Assembly (NCBI RefSeq): GCF_018736045.1
Contig: NZ_CP076132.1
Location: 1,473,501-1,537,500 of the forward strand
Direction of reading: 5' to 3'
DNA length: 64,000 nucleotides
Source: Flammeovirga yaeyamensis
GTDB taxonomy: Bacteria; Bacteroidota; Bacteroidia; Cytophagales; Flammeovirgaceae
The position numbers and the translations under genes are program-made. The notes under the pieces are model-generated. The model saw nothing but the letters and a program-made list of their open reading frames with translations. It did no database searches and was not told the DNA's origin. Below, one piece after another: positions 29,122-38,039 of the stretch (within the stretch, counting starts at the first letter, position 1; the number at the start of each line of letters is the position of its first letter).

Positions 29122-30291
29122 ATGAAAGCCTTACAAAAAATTTTAGCATCTACTATAGGTATTATTTTCATGTTATCAGGTTTCGTGAAAATTATTGATC
29201 CAATGGGGACGGCTATCAAATTTGAAGAATACTTCCATGTCTTCGCAGAAGATGTCTCTACGACCTTACCGTTTTTAGAGTCCTTCTTTTTGTATTTAAT
29301 AGGATGGAAACTATTTCTTTCTGTAATGTTCTCATCGTTTGAATTTATTCTTGGTGTCGCATTATTGGTAAATTACAGAGCCAAATTGATGCACAGGTTA
29401 ACCCTGTTACTACTCATTTTCTTTGGTTTCTTAACGTTCTATTCGGCCTTTTTCGATAAAGTTACTGACTGTGGGTGTTTCGGTGATGCGATAAAGTTCA
29501 CTCCATGGGGATCATTCACCAAGGATTTAGTATTGCTAGTGATGTTGTTGGTATCAATGAAACTTTTACCTGGTAAGAAAAGAGTTTCAGCATATGGTAC
29601 TTATGGAGGGGGGATGTCTTTACAAAAAGAAAATTCTTCCATCTTTAAAAAGATTTCTATTTGGGTAGCGGTATTGTTTGCTTTTGGTATGTGCTATTAT
29701 GCTATTCAACATTTGCCACCAATCGATTTTAGACCATATAAAATTGGTAATAATATATCAGAAATGATGACCTCTCAAGAACCATGTGTAAGTGTGTATT
29801 ACATGGAAAAAGATGGAGAGGAGAAGATGTTTGAAAATTATCCTACAGATACTTCTTGGAAATTGGTAAGAATGGAGACAATTAACGAAGCTGAGTGCCA
29901 GCCTTTGATTCCAGATTATTATATTTCTAATGAACAAGGAGAAGATTTTACAGAAATCACAACAAAAGGAACGAAGTTGTTAGTGATTATTCAAAATGTT
30001 TCTGAAATTGAACCTGAAACGATGGAACCTATCAATGATTTAATTAGAGGGGTTTCTTCGGATGATGTATCTGCTTTAGCTATTACTAGTGATGCGACAG
30101 ATTTTGATGCTTTCAAAAGAAAAGTACGTTTGTCTATTCCACATTATTATGCAGATGCAACAGTACTTAAAGCTGTCGTTCGTTCTAACCCTGGAATTTT
30201 GTTGGTAAAGGATGGGACGATTTTAGGGAAGTGGCATCATAATGATACCCCAAAAAGTGAAGTAATTTCTCAATTGTTAAATCAAGAGTAA
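29122..30291 (+). CDS. BT_3928-family membrane protein (DoxX-like + thioredoxin-like)
   Basis: 389 residues. The N-terminal half has four membrane helices of DoxX/MauE type (about 5-150), with MLSGFVKIIDPMGTAIKFEEY and a cytoplasm-proximal DCGCFGDA Cys pair. A fifth helix (about 178-195) leads to a C-terminal domain with thioredoxin-like order (TKGTKLLVIIQNVSEI...LAITSDATDFDAFKR...NPGILLVKDGTILGKWHH) but no CxxC. Members are conserved beside folP/cdaA/DUF1599. A redox role is inferred from fold only. The next gene starts 3 bases later. Confidence 0.85.
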   Translation: MKALQKILASTIGIIFMLSGFVKIIDPMGTAIKFEEYFHVFAEDVSTTLPFLESFFLYLIGWKLFLSVMFSSFEFILGVALLVNYRAKLMHRLTLLLLIFFGFLTFYSAFFDKVTDCGCFGDAIKFTPWGSFTKDLVLLVMLLVSMKLLPGKKRVSAYGTYGGGMSLQKENSSIFKKISIWVAVLFAFGMCYYAIQHLPPIDFRPYKIGNNISEMMTSQEPCVSVYYMEKDGEEKMFENYPTDTSWKLVRMETINEAECQPLIPDYYISNEQGEDFTEITTKGTKLLVIIQNVSEIEPETMEPINDLIRGVSSDDVSALAITSDATDFDAFKRKVRLSIPHYYADATVLKAVVRSNPGILLVKDGTILGKWHHNDTPKSEVISQLLNQE

Positions 30292-30293
30292 GC

Positions 30294-31349
30294 GTGCTAC
30301 AATTTATTGTTAATAGATTATTTTATGGATTTCTGGTAATCATAGGAGTGATAACAGTTGTTTTTGGCTTGTTTCATGCATTACCCGGAGACCCTGTGGA
30401 CTTAATGTCCGGTCAACACGCCGATCTAGAAACAAGAGATTTAATTCGTAAAGAATTAGGTTTAGACGAACCTTTAATCGTACAATACGGAAACTATCTT
30501 AGCGATTTATCTGTGATATCTGTCGAAAAAGACACAGAGAAAAATCAAAAAAAATATAGATACACTAAATTAATACCATTGGGCGATCATGCTTTGGTGT
30601 TTAAATTCCCTTATTTAAGGAGATCTTTCCAAACCAACAAGCCAGTTGATGAAATCCTTATCGAAAGTTTACCAGGTACATTTTGGCTTTCACTTGCTGC
30701 TATTATTATCGCCTCTTCTTTGGGTATATTTTTAGGAGTAGTGGCTGCTTTAAATTACGGGACCAAAATAGATCATATCATTGTAAGTTCATCGGTTGTA
30801 TTTATATCAATGCCATCATTTGTTCTAGCGATATTAATGGCTATGATTTTTGGATATTATCTTTCTGAATATACAGGATTACCTATGACAGGTTCTTTAT
30901 GGATGAATGATCCCATTTATGGTAGACAATTACATTTAGAAAATCTGATTCTTCCTGCCATCACTTTAGCCACAAGACCGTTGGCTATTATTGTTCAACT
31001 TACAAGAAGTTCTATGTTGGATGTGATGTCGCAAGATTATGTTAGAACAGCCAAAGCAAAAGGAGTTGGAAGAATAAGAGTAATTATTGTTCATACATTA
31101 AGAAATGCTTTAAACCCTGTGATTACAGCTGTTTCAGGATGGTTGGCATCGATGTTAGCGGGAGCATTTTTTATTGAATATATTTTTAAGTGGAAAGGGT
31201 TGGGCTTTAAAACCATTCAAGCAGTAGAATATCTAGATCTGCCTGTGGTTATGGGGGCAACCATCTTTATTGCTTTTGGATTTGTTGTGGTCAACATTTT
31301 TGTAGACATTATCTATGCTACGCTTGATCCAAAAATTAGACTAAACTAG
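30294..31349 (+). CDS. ABC transporter permease, DppB/OppB type
   Basis: 351 residues with a GTG start 2 bases after the previous stop. FGLFHALPGDPVDLM and LIRKELGLDEPLIVQYG are hallmarks of the B-type permease of dipeptide/oligopeptide/nickel importers. Six membrane helices and the coupling loop DYVRTAKAKGVGRIRVIIVHTLRNAL are visible. Oddly, no DppC-type permease, ATPase or binding protein is present; the next gene is aroK. It may pair with subunits encoded elsewhere. Confidence 0.92.
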   Translation: MLQFIVNRLFYGFLVIIGVITVVFGLFHALPGDPVDLMSGQHADLETRDLIRKELGLDEPLIVQYGNYLSDLSVISVEKDTEKNQKKYRYTKLIPLGDHALVFKFPYLRRSFQTNKPVDEILIESLPGTFWLSLAAIIIASSLGIFLGVVAALNYGTKIDHIIVSSSVVFISMPSFVLAILMAMIFGYYLSEYTGLPMTGSLWMNDPIYGRQLHLENLILPAITLATRPLAIIVQLTRSSMLDVMSQDYVRTAKAKGVGRIRVIIVHTLRNALNPVITAVSGWLASMLAGAFFIEYIFKWKGLGFKTIQAVEYLDLPVVMGATIFIAFGFVVVNIFVDIIYATLDPKIRLN

Positions 31350-31352
31350 AAT

Positions 31353-31868
31353 ATGAGAATATATCTCGTGGGGATGCCAGGAAGCGGTAAATCGACACTC
31401 GCTAAAGCATTGTCCGAACAATTAGATCTGCCTTTTTACGATATGGATGATGAAATCGTAAATCAAGAAAAAAGATCTATTCCCGAAATATTTGAAAAAG
31501 AAGGAGAGGAATACTTTAGAAAAGTAGAACAACAAATCGTTCAAAACTTTCATCCGGAAAATAGCATTATTGCTACAGGCGGGGGAGCACCTTGTTTTTT
31601 TGATAATATGGAGGTGTTAAACGGTTTAGGAATCACCGTCTTTACAGATGTTTCTGCAGAAGCATTGACCGAAAGAGTTTGGGGACAACATGGTACTCGA
31701 CCATTATTGTCGCAATCTTCTGAAGAAGAAGTTTTCCAATCCATTAATGATAAGCGGTCAGATAGGTTACCTTATTATAAAAAGGCACAAATCTATATCG
31801 AGGCTAAAGATAAAACACCAGAAGATCTTGCTATTGAAATAGTAAATAGGTTGAAGGACATCAAATAG
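31353..31868 (+). CDS. aroK: Shikimate kinase
   Basis: 171 residues. A P-loop GMPGSGKST (residues 7-15), FYDMDDEIV with the shikimate-binding Asp, FEKEGEEYFRKVE, ATGGGAP and the lid WGQHGTRPLL are all present. It phosphorylates shikimate in the aromatic amino-acid pathway. It begins 3 bases after the ABC permease and ends at a bidirectional terminator, so it closes the DUF1599-to-aroK run. Confidence 0.95.
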   Translation: MRIYLVGMPGSGKSTLAKALSEQLDLPFYDMDDEIVNQEKRSIPEIFEKEGEEYFRKVEQQIVQNFHPENSIIATGGGAPCFFDNMEVLNGLGITVFTDVSAEALTERVWGQHGTRPLLSQSSEEEVFQSINDKRSDRLPYYKKAQIYIEAKDKTPEDLAIEIVNRLKDIK

Positions 31869-31889
31869 TATATTTTGGAATAAACACCA

Positions 31890-31918
31890 AAGGCGAAATC
31901 ATCATTTCGCCTTTTTTA
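31890..31918. terminator. Bidirectional terminator, aroK / DUF3108
   Basis: A 10-bp stem (aaggcgaaat / atttcgcctt) with loop catc is followed by six T on the plus strand. The stop codon of the converging minus gene (31902) is inside the hairpin. Confidence 0.88.
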
Positions 31919-32768
31919 GTTTTTGTTTAAGTCCTTTGTATTTCACAACATCAACATTAACAGCGCCTACAATTAGTTCAGCTTGTATTTTTAGTGGTAT
32001 TCTATTGACATCATCAGATACCCAAAATTTGATAGGATGTGTGCCTGAGAAAAGTTGGTTCTCTGGCATAATAGGAGACATGACAAATGACTCTATTCTA
32101 CCAAACTTCGTATACACCTTCTCTTTACCTAAATAAATGATGTTGAAATCATAGCCTTCATTTTCCCAAAAAGCATTCATAGTTATCGTATCCCCTTTCA
32201 CTAATTGATCATAATCAATTGTTCTTAGGTAATAATAACCAGAAATGACATCATGAGTGTTTGGCTGCATTTCATATTCCTTGTAATTCTTCTTTGGAGG
32301 ATCTTCTTTTTTATGCCACATCGCATCAACTTTACCATTTTCTTGGTCAAAGTCTAATTGTTCTATTAGTGTATAAGATCCTTCAAGAATATCTCTATTG
32401 AATTGAGCCGGGTAAAGCGTTTCTGTATTAAAGTAACTTTGCCACAAATCACGGATCTTCATAGTGAAGCCAAAAACACCAATACTTTTTCCTGTTACAT
32501 CTACTTTATAACATTCCTGTCCATTTACCTCATGAGTGTTCTTGTCTAATTTAACAACGGCTTGCCCAGCGTCAAACATCGCATAACCAGCTACATATGT
32601 AAGCATTTCTCCTTTTTCAAATTCAATATCCGATTTGATAGGAGGTTGTTCGTATCTAGTGTTTGTAATAGTCTGACTGAATGTTTTGCTTGTTAGGAGT
32701 GTTGATAATCCTAAAATGACATAAAATGATGATAAGGTTAATTTTATATTATTTTTATCGATGTTCAT
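31902..32768 (-). CDS. DUF3108-domain secreted protein
   Basis: 288 residues with an N-terminal signal segment (about 10-31, ending TFSQ). FEKGEMLTYVAGYAMFDAGQAVVKL matches the DUF3108 start (geeLtYevsyg.i.aGtat), and TGKSIGVFGFTMKIRDLWQSYFN and YYLRTIDYDQLVKGD continue the pattern. The family is a periplasmic beta-barrel-like fold of unknown role in Bacteroidota and Proteobacteria. The last residues (KQKLKKAK) are encoded in the shared terminator. Confidence 0.85.
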   Translation of the reverse strand: MNIDKNNIKLTLSSFYVILGLSTLLTSKTFSQTITNTRYEQPPIKSDIEFEKGEMLTYVAGYAMFDAGQAVVKLDKNTHEVNGQECYKVDVTGKSIGVFGFTMKIRDLWQSYFNTETLYPAQFNRDILEGSYTLIEQLDFDQENGKVDAMWHKKEDPPKKNYKEYEMQPNTHDVISGYYYLRTIDYDQLVKGDTITMNAFWENEGYDFNIIYLGKEKVYTKFGRIESFVMSPIMPENQLFSGTHPIKFWVSDDVNRIPLKIQAELIVGAVNVDVVKYKGLKQKLKKAK

Positions 32769-32882
32769 GGAATTCTATAAATAACGTAATAATTAAATTC
32801 AATATTAGCCAATATTTTGGAAATCACCGATAAGTATTGCAAAAATTAGATTTTACTACATTATCAGTTTAAAAGGAAGCTA

Positions 32883-32900
32883 TTAGATTTGCAAATCTAA
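32883..32900 (+). promoter_or_regulatory. Perfect 18-bp palindrome overlapping a TAnnTTTG element
   Basis: ttagatttg followed by its exact complement caaatctaa lies 17 bases before the tatD-family start. Bases 32884-32891 read TAGATTTG, a full match to the Bacteroidota -7 consensus. I find no -33 TTG at the usual distance, so this may be an operator, a promoter, or both. Confidence 0.45.
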
Positions 32901-32916
32901 AATAATACTATAAAAC

Positions 32917-33696
32917 ATGATTGATACTCACGCTCATATATATTCAGACAAATTTAAGACTGATATAGACAAAATCTTATCCGAAGCTTTCAATAATAAG
33001 ATCAAACATATTTTGATGCCAAACATAGACCATACCTCTATAGATGGCATGTTAGAATTAGAAGAAAAATACCCTCAACAATGTTTATCAATGATGGGTT
33101 TACACCCTTGTCATGTTAATGCAGAGTTCGAAAAAGAACTATATATAGTAGAGGAGTGGTTAAATAAAAGAAAGTTTATTGCTGTTGGAGAAATGGGAAT
33201 GGACCTTTATTGGGATAAAACATTTAAAGAACAGCAGATAGAAGCATTTAAAATTCAAGCCGATTTTGCTGTGAAACATCAATTGCCTTTAGTGATTCAC
33301 GCAAGAGATGCCATGACGGAGACTATTTCGTTACTTGAAGAAATTAAAACAGACGGTCTGTTTGGTGTTTTACATTGCTTTACTGGAACGCTAGAGGAAG
33401 CAAAACAACTAATCGATTTAGGTTTCCATTTAGGAATTGGAGGAGTTGCCACATTTAAAAATGGAGGTTTGGATAAAGTGATCCCTCACGTTGATATCAA
33501 ACACTTAGTTTTGGAGACGGATAGTCCATACTTAGCGCCTAAACCTTTTAGAGGAAAAAGAAATCAGCCTGAATATACCAACTATGTTTGTGATAAAGTT
33601 GCAGACTTTTATGGAATATCAGGATCAGAAGTTGAAGAAATTACAGACAAGAATGCCTATAAGTTATTCTCAATAGAGGAGTACTTATCTAAATAG
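32917..33696 (+). CDS. TatD-family metal-dependent hydrolase/DNase
   Basis: 259 residues. IDTHAHIYSD (HxH metal site), MGLHPCHVN, VGEMGMDLYWD (Glu ligand), LPLVIHARDA, GVLHCFTG and LETDSPYLAPKPFRGKRNQP follow the TatD order exactly. The family are cytoplasmic 3'-5' exonucleases or related phosphoesterases. It is followed 8 bases later by the asparaginase gene, an arrangement common in Bacteroidota. Confidence 0.95.
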   Translation: MIDTHAHIYSDKFKTDIDKILSEAFNNKIKHILMPNIDHTSIDGMLELEEKYPQQCLSMMGLHPCHVNAEFEKELYIVEEWLNKRKFIAVGEMGMDLYWDKTFKEQQIEAFKIQADFAVKHQLPLVIHARDAMTETISLLEEIKTDGLFGVLHCFTGTLEEAKQLIDLGFHLGIGGVATFKNGGLDKVIPHVDIKHLVLETDSPYLAPKPFRGKRNQPEYTNYVCDKVADFYGISGSEVEEITDKNAYKLFSIEEYLSK

Positions 33697-33703
33697 CAGA
33701 GAC

Positions 33704-34789
33704 ATGACCAAAAGAACCTATTTTAAAACTGTAAATATTAATTCCACCGGCCCGAATGCATCAGATACTTCCATACTATTAATATATACTGGAGGTACTA
33801 TTGGTATGGATAGGGATCCGAAGACGGGAAGTTTAATACCTTTCGATTTTGAGAAAATAATCGATGCTGTACCAGAACTGAAAGCATTTGATTTCGAATT
33901 GACAGTTATATCATTAGATCCATTAATTGATTCCTCTGATATTACCACTAAACATTGGGTGCAATTGGGGACAATCATAGAAGAGTTTTATGATGATTTT
34001 GATGGGTTTGTCATATTACACGGAACAGATACAATGGCATTTACTGCATCTGCATTGAGTTTTATGATTGATGGTGTACATAAGCCTGTGATTCTAACAG
34101 GTTCTCAATTACCCATTGGAGAGAAGCGTACAGATGCCCGAGAGAATTTGATGTCGGCATTAGAGATTGCATCAGAAAGACATGAATCTGGAGAAATGTT
34201 GGTGCAAGAAGTATGTATATGCTTTAATAGTAAATTACTTCGAGGGAACCGAGCGAAGAAATCACAAAATTTCAATTTTACGGCATTTAGAACTTATAAT
34301 TATCCTTCATTAGCTGAAGCAGGTATCTTTATAGAGTACAAAAGAGATGCATTTTGGAAAGACCCTATTGTTGGTCCAGCTAAATCCATGAAAGAAATCA
34401 CATCTGATGTGATTTTGTTGAAGATTTTCCCTGGAATGAATGAGGTTATCGTAAAGCAAATGTTGGATACTCCAGGGTTGAAAGGTGTGGTATTGGAATC
34501 TTATGGTTCTGGTAATACACCAACGACAAAATGGTTTTTAGATCTTTTGGAAGAAACCGTGAAAAAAGGCGTGGTCGTTGTTAATATATCTCAATGTAAC
34601 GGAGGAACAGTTATGCAAGGGCATTATGCCACAAGTGCAGCCTTAAATCGCATTGGTGTGCTCAGTGGAAAAGACATGACTACAGAGGCAGCGCTCACAA
34701 AATTAATGTGTTTGCTCTCAAAATATGATAATATTGATCGGGTGAAAAAACTGATTGGGATTCCTTTGAAAGGTGAGCTCACATTGTAA
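33704..34789 (+). CDS. ansA: L-asparaginase, type I (cytoplasmic)
   Basis: 361 residues without signal peptide. LIYTGGTIGMDRDPKTG carries the first catalytic Thr, and VILHGTDTMAFTASALSFM the second Thr-Asp pair. TGSQLPIGEKRTDARENL and ISQCNGGTVMQGHY are also conserved. It hydrolyses asparagine to aspartate and ammonia. The first 20 residues before ILLIYTGG are an extension relative to E. coli AnsA. It is probably co-transcribed with the TatD gene. Confidence 0.94.
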   Translation: MTKRTYFKTVNINSTGPNASDTSILLIYTGGTIGMDRDPKTGSLIPFDFEKIIDAVPELKAFDFELTVISLDPLIDSSDITTKHWVQLGTIIEEFYDDFDGFVILHGTDTMAFTASALSFMIDGVHKPVILTGSQLPIGEKRTDARENLMSALEIASERHESGEMLVQEVCICFNSKLLRGNRAKKSQNFNFTAFRTYNYPSLAEAGIFIEYKRDAFWKDPIVGPAKSMKEITSDVILLKIFPGMNEVIVKQMLDTPGLKGVVLESYGSGNTPTTKWFLDLLEETVKKGVVVVNISQCNGGTVMQGHYATSAALNRIGVLSGKDMTTEAALTKLMCLLSKYDNIDRVKKLIGIPLKGELTL

Positions 34790-35045
34790 ATTAACTAACT
34801 ATAACATTTATTTAGGTGATTAGTGTTAGTTATGCATTTATAATCGAAAATTCCACTTGTATATAAATTTAATTATACATTTATTTGCGAGTCAGTAGTC
34901 GTTAAAAACTATCAAAAAGAATACTAATTCAAAGATTAGTATTAACTTGCTCAACGATTACAGATGATAGTCAAACAAATTTATTTTTACAGTATCGGTG
35001 CGTAGTTTATCTACCGATAGATTACGATCTGAACGTTAGAGAGTT

Positions 35046-35870
35046 ATGAAAAAAGTATTCGCGTTATTGATGTTTTTCTGTGCATTGACATTCAACACAG
35101 CACAGTTATTTGCACAAGATGAAGCAGCAACAGAAGAGGCTGCTACAGAAACAGAAGAAGTAGCAGCAGTTGAAGAAGTTTCAGCAGTTACTGAAGTTTC
35201 TTCTGACGATGTAGAAGGTGTTGCTGAAGAGGCAACTTACACACAAGCAGTGAAGCAAAAGTTCATTGAAGGTGGTTGGGAATTTATGGGAGCAGTATTG
35301 ATTACTCTTATCCTAGGTTTAGCAATCGCTATTGAGCGTGTGATTACATTAACTTTATCAACTACTAATACTAAGAAGTTGATGGCTAAAGTTGATGAGG
35401 CGTTATCTTCAGGTGGTGTTGATTCTGCATTAGAAGTAACTAAAGCAACTCGTGGTCCAGTAGCTTCAATCTTTACACAAGGTTTGATGAGAGCTTCTGA
35501 AGGCGTTGACATGGTTGAGAAATCAGTTGTTGCTTACGGTTCAGTAGAAATGGGTAAATTGGAAAGAGGATTACCTTGGATCTCATTGTTTATCGCATTG
35601 GCACCAATGTTAGGTTTCATGGGTACGGTAATCGGTATGATCGGTGCATTCGACGCAATCGAAGCAGCTGGTGATATCTCTCCTTCACTTGTAGCAGGTG
35701 GTATTAAAGTAGCCCTTCTTACAACTGTAGCAGGTCTAATCGTAGGTGTGATCCTTCAAATTTTCTACAACTACTGTGTATCTACTATCGACGGTATCGT
35801 ATTAGATATGGAAGATGCTTCTGTATCATTAATCGATATGTTAGTAAAACACGAAGTAGCTGCTAAATAA
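35046..35870 (+). CDS. exbB: ExbB/TolQ-family proton channel subunit
   Basis: 274 residues. A signal-like N-terminus (about 1-24, ending LFAQ) is followed by an acidic Ala/Glu/Val-rich linker (about 25-62), then the MotA/TolQ/ExbB core with three membrane helices (about 76-96, 178-200, 215-240). GLPWISLFIALAPMLGFMGTVIGMI and ALLTTVAGLIVG are the conserved pore helices. It heads an operon with a small membrane protein and two ExbDs and should energise TonB proteins. The 256-base leader contains two hairpins (34920-34943; around 34994-35020). Confidence 0.95.
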   Translation: MKKVFALLMFFCALTFNTAQLFAQDEAATEEAATETEEVAAVEEVSAVTEVSSDDVEGVAEEATYTQAVKQKFIEGGWEFMGAVLITLILGLAIAIERVITLTLSTTNTKKLMAKVDEALSSGGVDSALEVTKATRGPVASIFTQGLMRASEGVDMVEKSVVAYGSVEMGKLERGLPWISLFIALAPMLGFMGTVIGMIGAFDAIEAAGDISPSLVAGGIKVALLTTVAGLIVGVILQIFYNYCVSTIDGIVLDMEDASVSLIDMLVKHEVAAK

Positions 35871-35928
35871 GTAGCACCTATTTACAAACAGTAAATAGTA
35901 TTTGTAGAACTTTAGAAAAAACACAATT

Positions 35929-36282
35929 ATGAACGGTGAAGCTATATTTACAGAATATTTGCTACCTTTCACAGGATTTTTGATTATTGCGGCATTAGTG
36001 TTAACTGTAGTAGGTTTCATTATGTCAATCGCAACAGATCCTAAATCAGCTATCGTTGTAGTTATTGCACTTGCTGGTTTGGTAGTACTATATTTCATCG
36101 GCGTATCTTTAGCAGATAGCGAAGTAATTATCGCAGGTAGAGACATGTCAAAATTTAATGTTGATGCACTAATCTCTCAGAGAATTGGTGGCGTATTAAA
36201 TATGACATACTACATGTTCGGTATTGCAATCGTTGCTATTGTAGTCGATTTTATTCAAAGAATTGTCAAAACATTCGGATAA
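35929..36282 (+). CDS. Small three-helix membrane protein in the exb operon
   Basis: 117 residues with three strong membrane helices (about 13-33, 42-64, 90-112) and little else. No family was recognised, though a small membrane gene at this spot between exbB and exbD is common in Bacteroidota. It starts 58 bases after exbB and ends 3 bases before exbD. It is likely an accessory subunit of the ExbBD motor or needed for its assembly; this is inference from position. Confidence 0.8.
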   Translation: MNGEAIFTEYLLPFTGFLIIAALVLTVVGFIMSIATDPKSAIVVVIALAGLVVLYFIGVSLADSEVIIAGRDMSKFNVDALISQRIGGVLNMTYYMFGIAIVAIVVDFIQRIVKTFG

Positions 36283-36285
36283 GCT

Positions 36286-36834
36286 ATGTTAAAGAAGAAG
36301 CCTAAAGAAGCACCAGAAATCAATGGTGGTGCAATGGCGGATATCGCCTTCCTTTTACTTATCTTCTTCTTGGTGGCGACAACGATTGCATCTGACAAGG
36401 GTGTAACAGTAATGTTACCTCCAAAGGCAGAAAAGACAGATGTGAAAGTTAAAGAACGTAACGTTTTCAATATTATCATCAACTCACAAGACATGATCTT
36501 GGCTCAAGAAGAGCAAATCAACGATCTTGGTCACATGAGAGAAATGGTAAAGAAATTCGTTCTTAACCAAGGAAAAGATTCCAAATCATCTGAGTCACCT
36601 GAAAAGGCAATTATTTCATTAAAAACTGACCGTGGTACATCATATGATATGTACATCTCGGTAGTAGATGAATTAAAGCTTGCGTATGCAGAAATGCGTG
36701 CAGCAGCAGTTGGGTTGCCTTTAGAAGATTTCCAGAATCTGGATAAAGATAAACCAGCTCAGAAGGAAAAGCTTGATAAAGCTAAGGATTTGATTCCTTA
36801 CAAAGTATCAGATGCTGAACCAACTGAGATATAA
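36286..36834 (+). CDS. exbD: ExbD/TolR biopolymer transport protein (first copy)
   Basis: 182 residues. A short cytoplasmic tail precedes one membrane helix (about 16-36) with MADIAFLLLIFFLVATT; the Asp near residue 19 is the conserved proton-carrying residue. The periplasmic domain follows (about 45-135), then a charged Lys/Asp/Glu tail. It starts 3 bases after the small membrane gene. It partners ExbB in converting proton flow to TonB motion. Confidence 0.94.
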   Translation: MLKKKPKEAPEINGGAMADIAFLLLIFFLVATTIASDKGVTVMLPPKAEKTDVKVKERNVFNIIINSQDMILAQEEQINDLGHMREMVKKFVLNQGKDSKSSESPEKAIISLKTDRGTSYDMYISVVDELKLAYAEMRAAAVGLPLEDFQNLDKDKPAQKEKLDKAKDLIPYKVSDAEPTEI

Positions 36835-36849
36835 AATTAGTATTCCATA

Positions 36850-36877
36850 AAACGCCACATTCAAAGGTGTGGCGTTT
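36850..36877 (+). terminator. Hairpin between the two exbD genes (possible attenuator)
   Basis: A 10-bp perfect stem (aaacgccaca / tgtggcgttt) with an 8-base loop sits in the 60-base gap. Only attaaaaa follows, so it is a weak terminator or an mRNA-processing/stabilising hairpin. Confidence 0.55.
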
Positions 36878-36894
36878 ATTAAAAATACTTTGCT

Positions 36895-37353
36895 ATGGCA
36901 ACGTTTAAGAAAAAAACAAAAACGAAGCAGGACATCCCTACTTCAGCCTTGCCAGATATTATTTTCATGCTTTTGTTCTTCTTTATGATTGCAACGACTT
37001 TCCGTGAGTCTGAGCTTTTAGTAAAGAACTCTCTGCCACAAGCATCTGAGTTAACAAAACTTGAGAAGAAATCATTAGTGTCTTACATCTATATCGGTGA
37101 ACCAACTGATAAGAAAAACGGTACTGAAGCTCGTATTCAGGTGAACGATGTACTTATCTCTACAGATCAGATCGTTCAACACGTTATTTCTGAGAAAGAC
37201 AAACTAGGTGAGGATGGTAATAAAATTACTATGTCATTAAAAATTGACAAAGAAGCTAAAATGGGTATCATTTCTGATGTTCGTCAAGAATTAAGAGAGG
37301 CGAATGCATTGAAAGTGAACTATGCAGCTAACAAAAAATTACGTTTAGACTAA
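36895..37353 (+). CDS. exbD: ExbD/TolR biopolymer transport protein (second copy)
   Basis: 152 residues. A basic tail (about 1-14) precedes the membrane helix ALPDIIFMLLFFFMIATTF with the conserved Asp near residue 21. A periplasmic domain of about 110 residues follows. It differs clearly from the first ExbD in its start and length, so the two probably form a mixed pair or serve distinct TonB sets. It is the last gene before a strong terminator. Confidence 0.94.
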   Translation: MATFKKKTKTKQDIPTSALPDIIFMLLFFFMIATTFRESELLVKNSLPQASELTKLEKKSLVSYIYIGEPTDKKNGTEARIQVNDVLISTDQIVQHVISEKDKLGEDGNKITMSLKIDKEAKMGIISDVRQELREANALKVNYAANKKLRLD

Positions 37354-37370
37354 TTTTTTGAAGTCAATTC

Positions 37371-37407
37371 TAAAAAGGTCATGCCGTAAAGGTTTGACCT
37401 TTTTTTT
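37371..37407 (+). terminator. Rho-independent terminator of the exb operon
   Basis: An 11-bp stem (aaaaaggtca / tgaccttttt) with a 13-base loop and a long T run lies 18 bases after the stop of the second exbD. Confidence 0.88.
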
Positions 37408-37460
37408 ATGTCCTAAATTCAGTAATTTTTCTTCTCACTCTTCATCATCTATTATTTGCT

Positions 37461-37946
37461 ATGAAAAATGGAATTATCCTTCTGGGAAGCTCAAATTCAT
37501 CTGGCTATACCTATCAATTATCTAAATTGATTGCCGATAAGTTCGATTATCCTATCATCGATTTAAAGCAATATTCTATCCTGCCTTTTGATTATCAATT
37601 CGAAAATCAGGAGGATGATTTTATCAAGGTATTTGATGAAGTATTGAAATATGATCATATAGTCATTGCAACACCTGTTTATTGGTATAGTATGTCTGGC
37701 ATTATGAAAACGTTTTTTGATCGCCTGACGGATGGATTAATCATTCATAAAGACAAAGGAAGGCTGCTTAGAGGAAAAACCATGTCGGTGATTTCTACAG
37801 GTACTGATGAGAATGTGGTCGATTACTTTTTTAAACCCTTTAAATCTTCTGCAGATTATTTAGGAATGAGGTTTAAATGGTGCGTCTATGTGAGTTCCAA
37901 AAATGGAATAAAGTTGACTGTGGAGGATATAAAAGACTTGAAATAA
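37461..37946 (+). CDS. NAD(P)H-dependent flavodoxin-fold oxidoreductase
   Basis: 161 residues. The start MKNGIILLGSSNSSGYTYQL is an FMN-phosphate loop (GSSxxxGxT), and IATPVYWYSMSGIMKTFFDRL matches the NADPH-dependent FMN reductase family (tPvYw.smsg.lK.fiDR). It is probably a cytoplasmic dimer that reduces flavins, quinones or similar with NAD(P)H. It is a single-gene unit ending at a large hairpin shared with pulA. Confidence 0.85.
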   Translation: MKNGIILLGSSNSSGYTYQLSKLIADKFDYPIIDLKQYSILPFDYQFENQEDDFIKVFDEVLKYDHIVIATPVYWYSMSGIMKTFFDRLTDGLIIHKDKGRLLRGKTMSVISTGTDENVVDYFFKPFKSSADYLGMRFKWCVYVSSKNGIKLTVEDIKDLK

Positions 37947-38008
37947 AAAAGGGAGTTGTATCATCAACCAAGGTGTTAACGCCTAGCTTGATGATACAGC
38001 TCCCTTTT
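37947..38008. terminator. Large bidirectional terminator hairpin
   Basis: Bases 37947-37967 pair with 37988-38008 over 21 bp with one mismatch or wobble (aaaagggagttgtatcatcaa), enclosing a 20-base loop with its own small stem (aggtg/cgcct). A and T flanks serve both converging genes. Confidence 0.85.
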
Positions 38009-38039
38009 AATTTGATATCAAATCGATATCAAGAAATAT

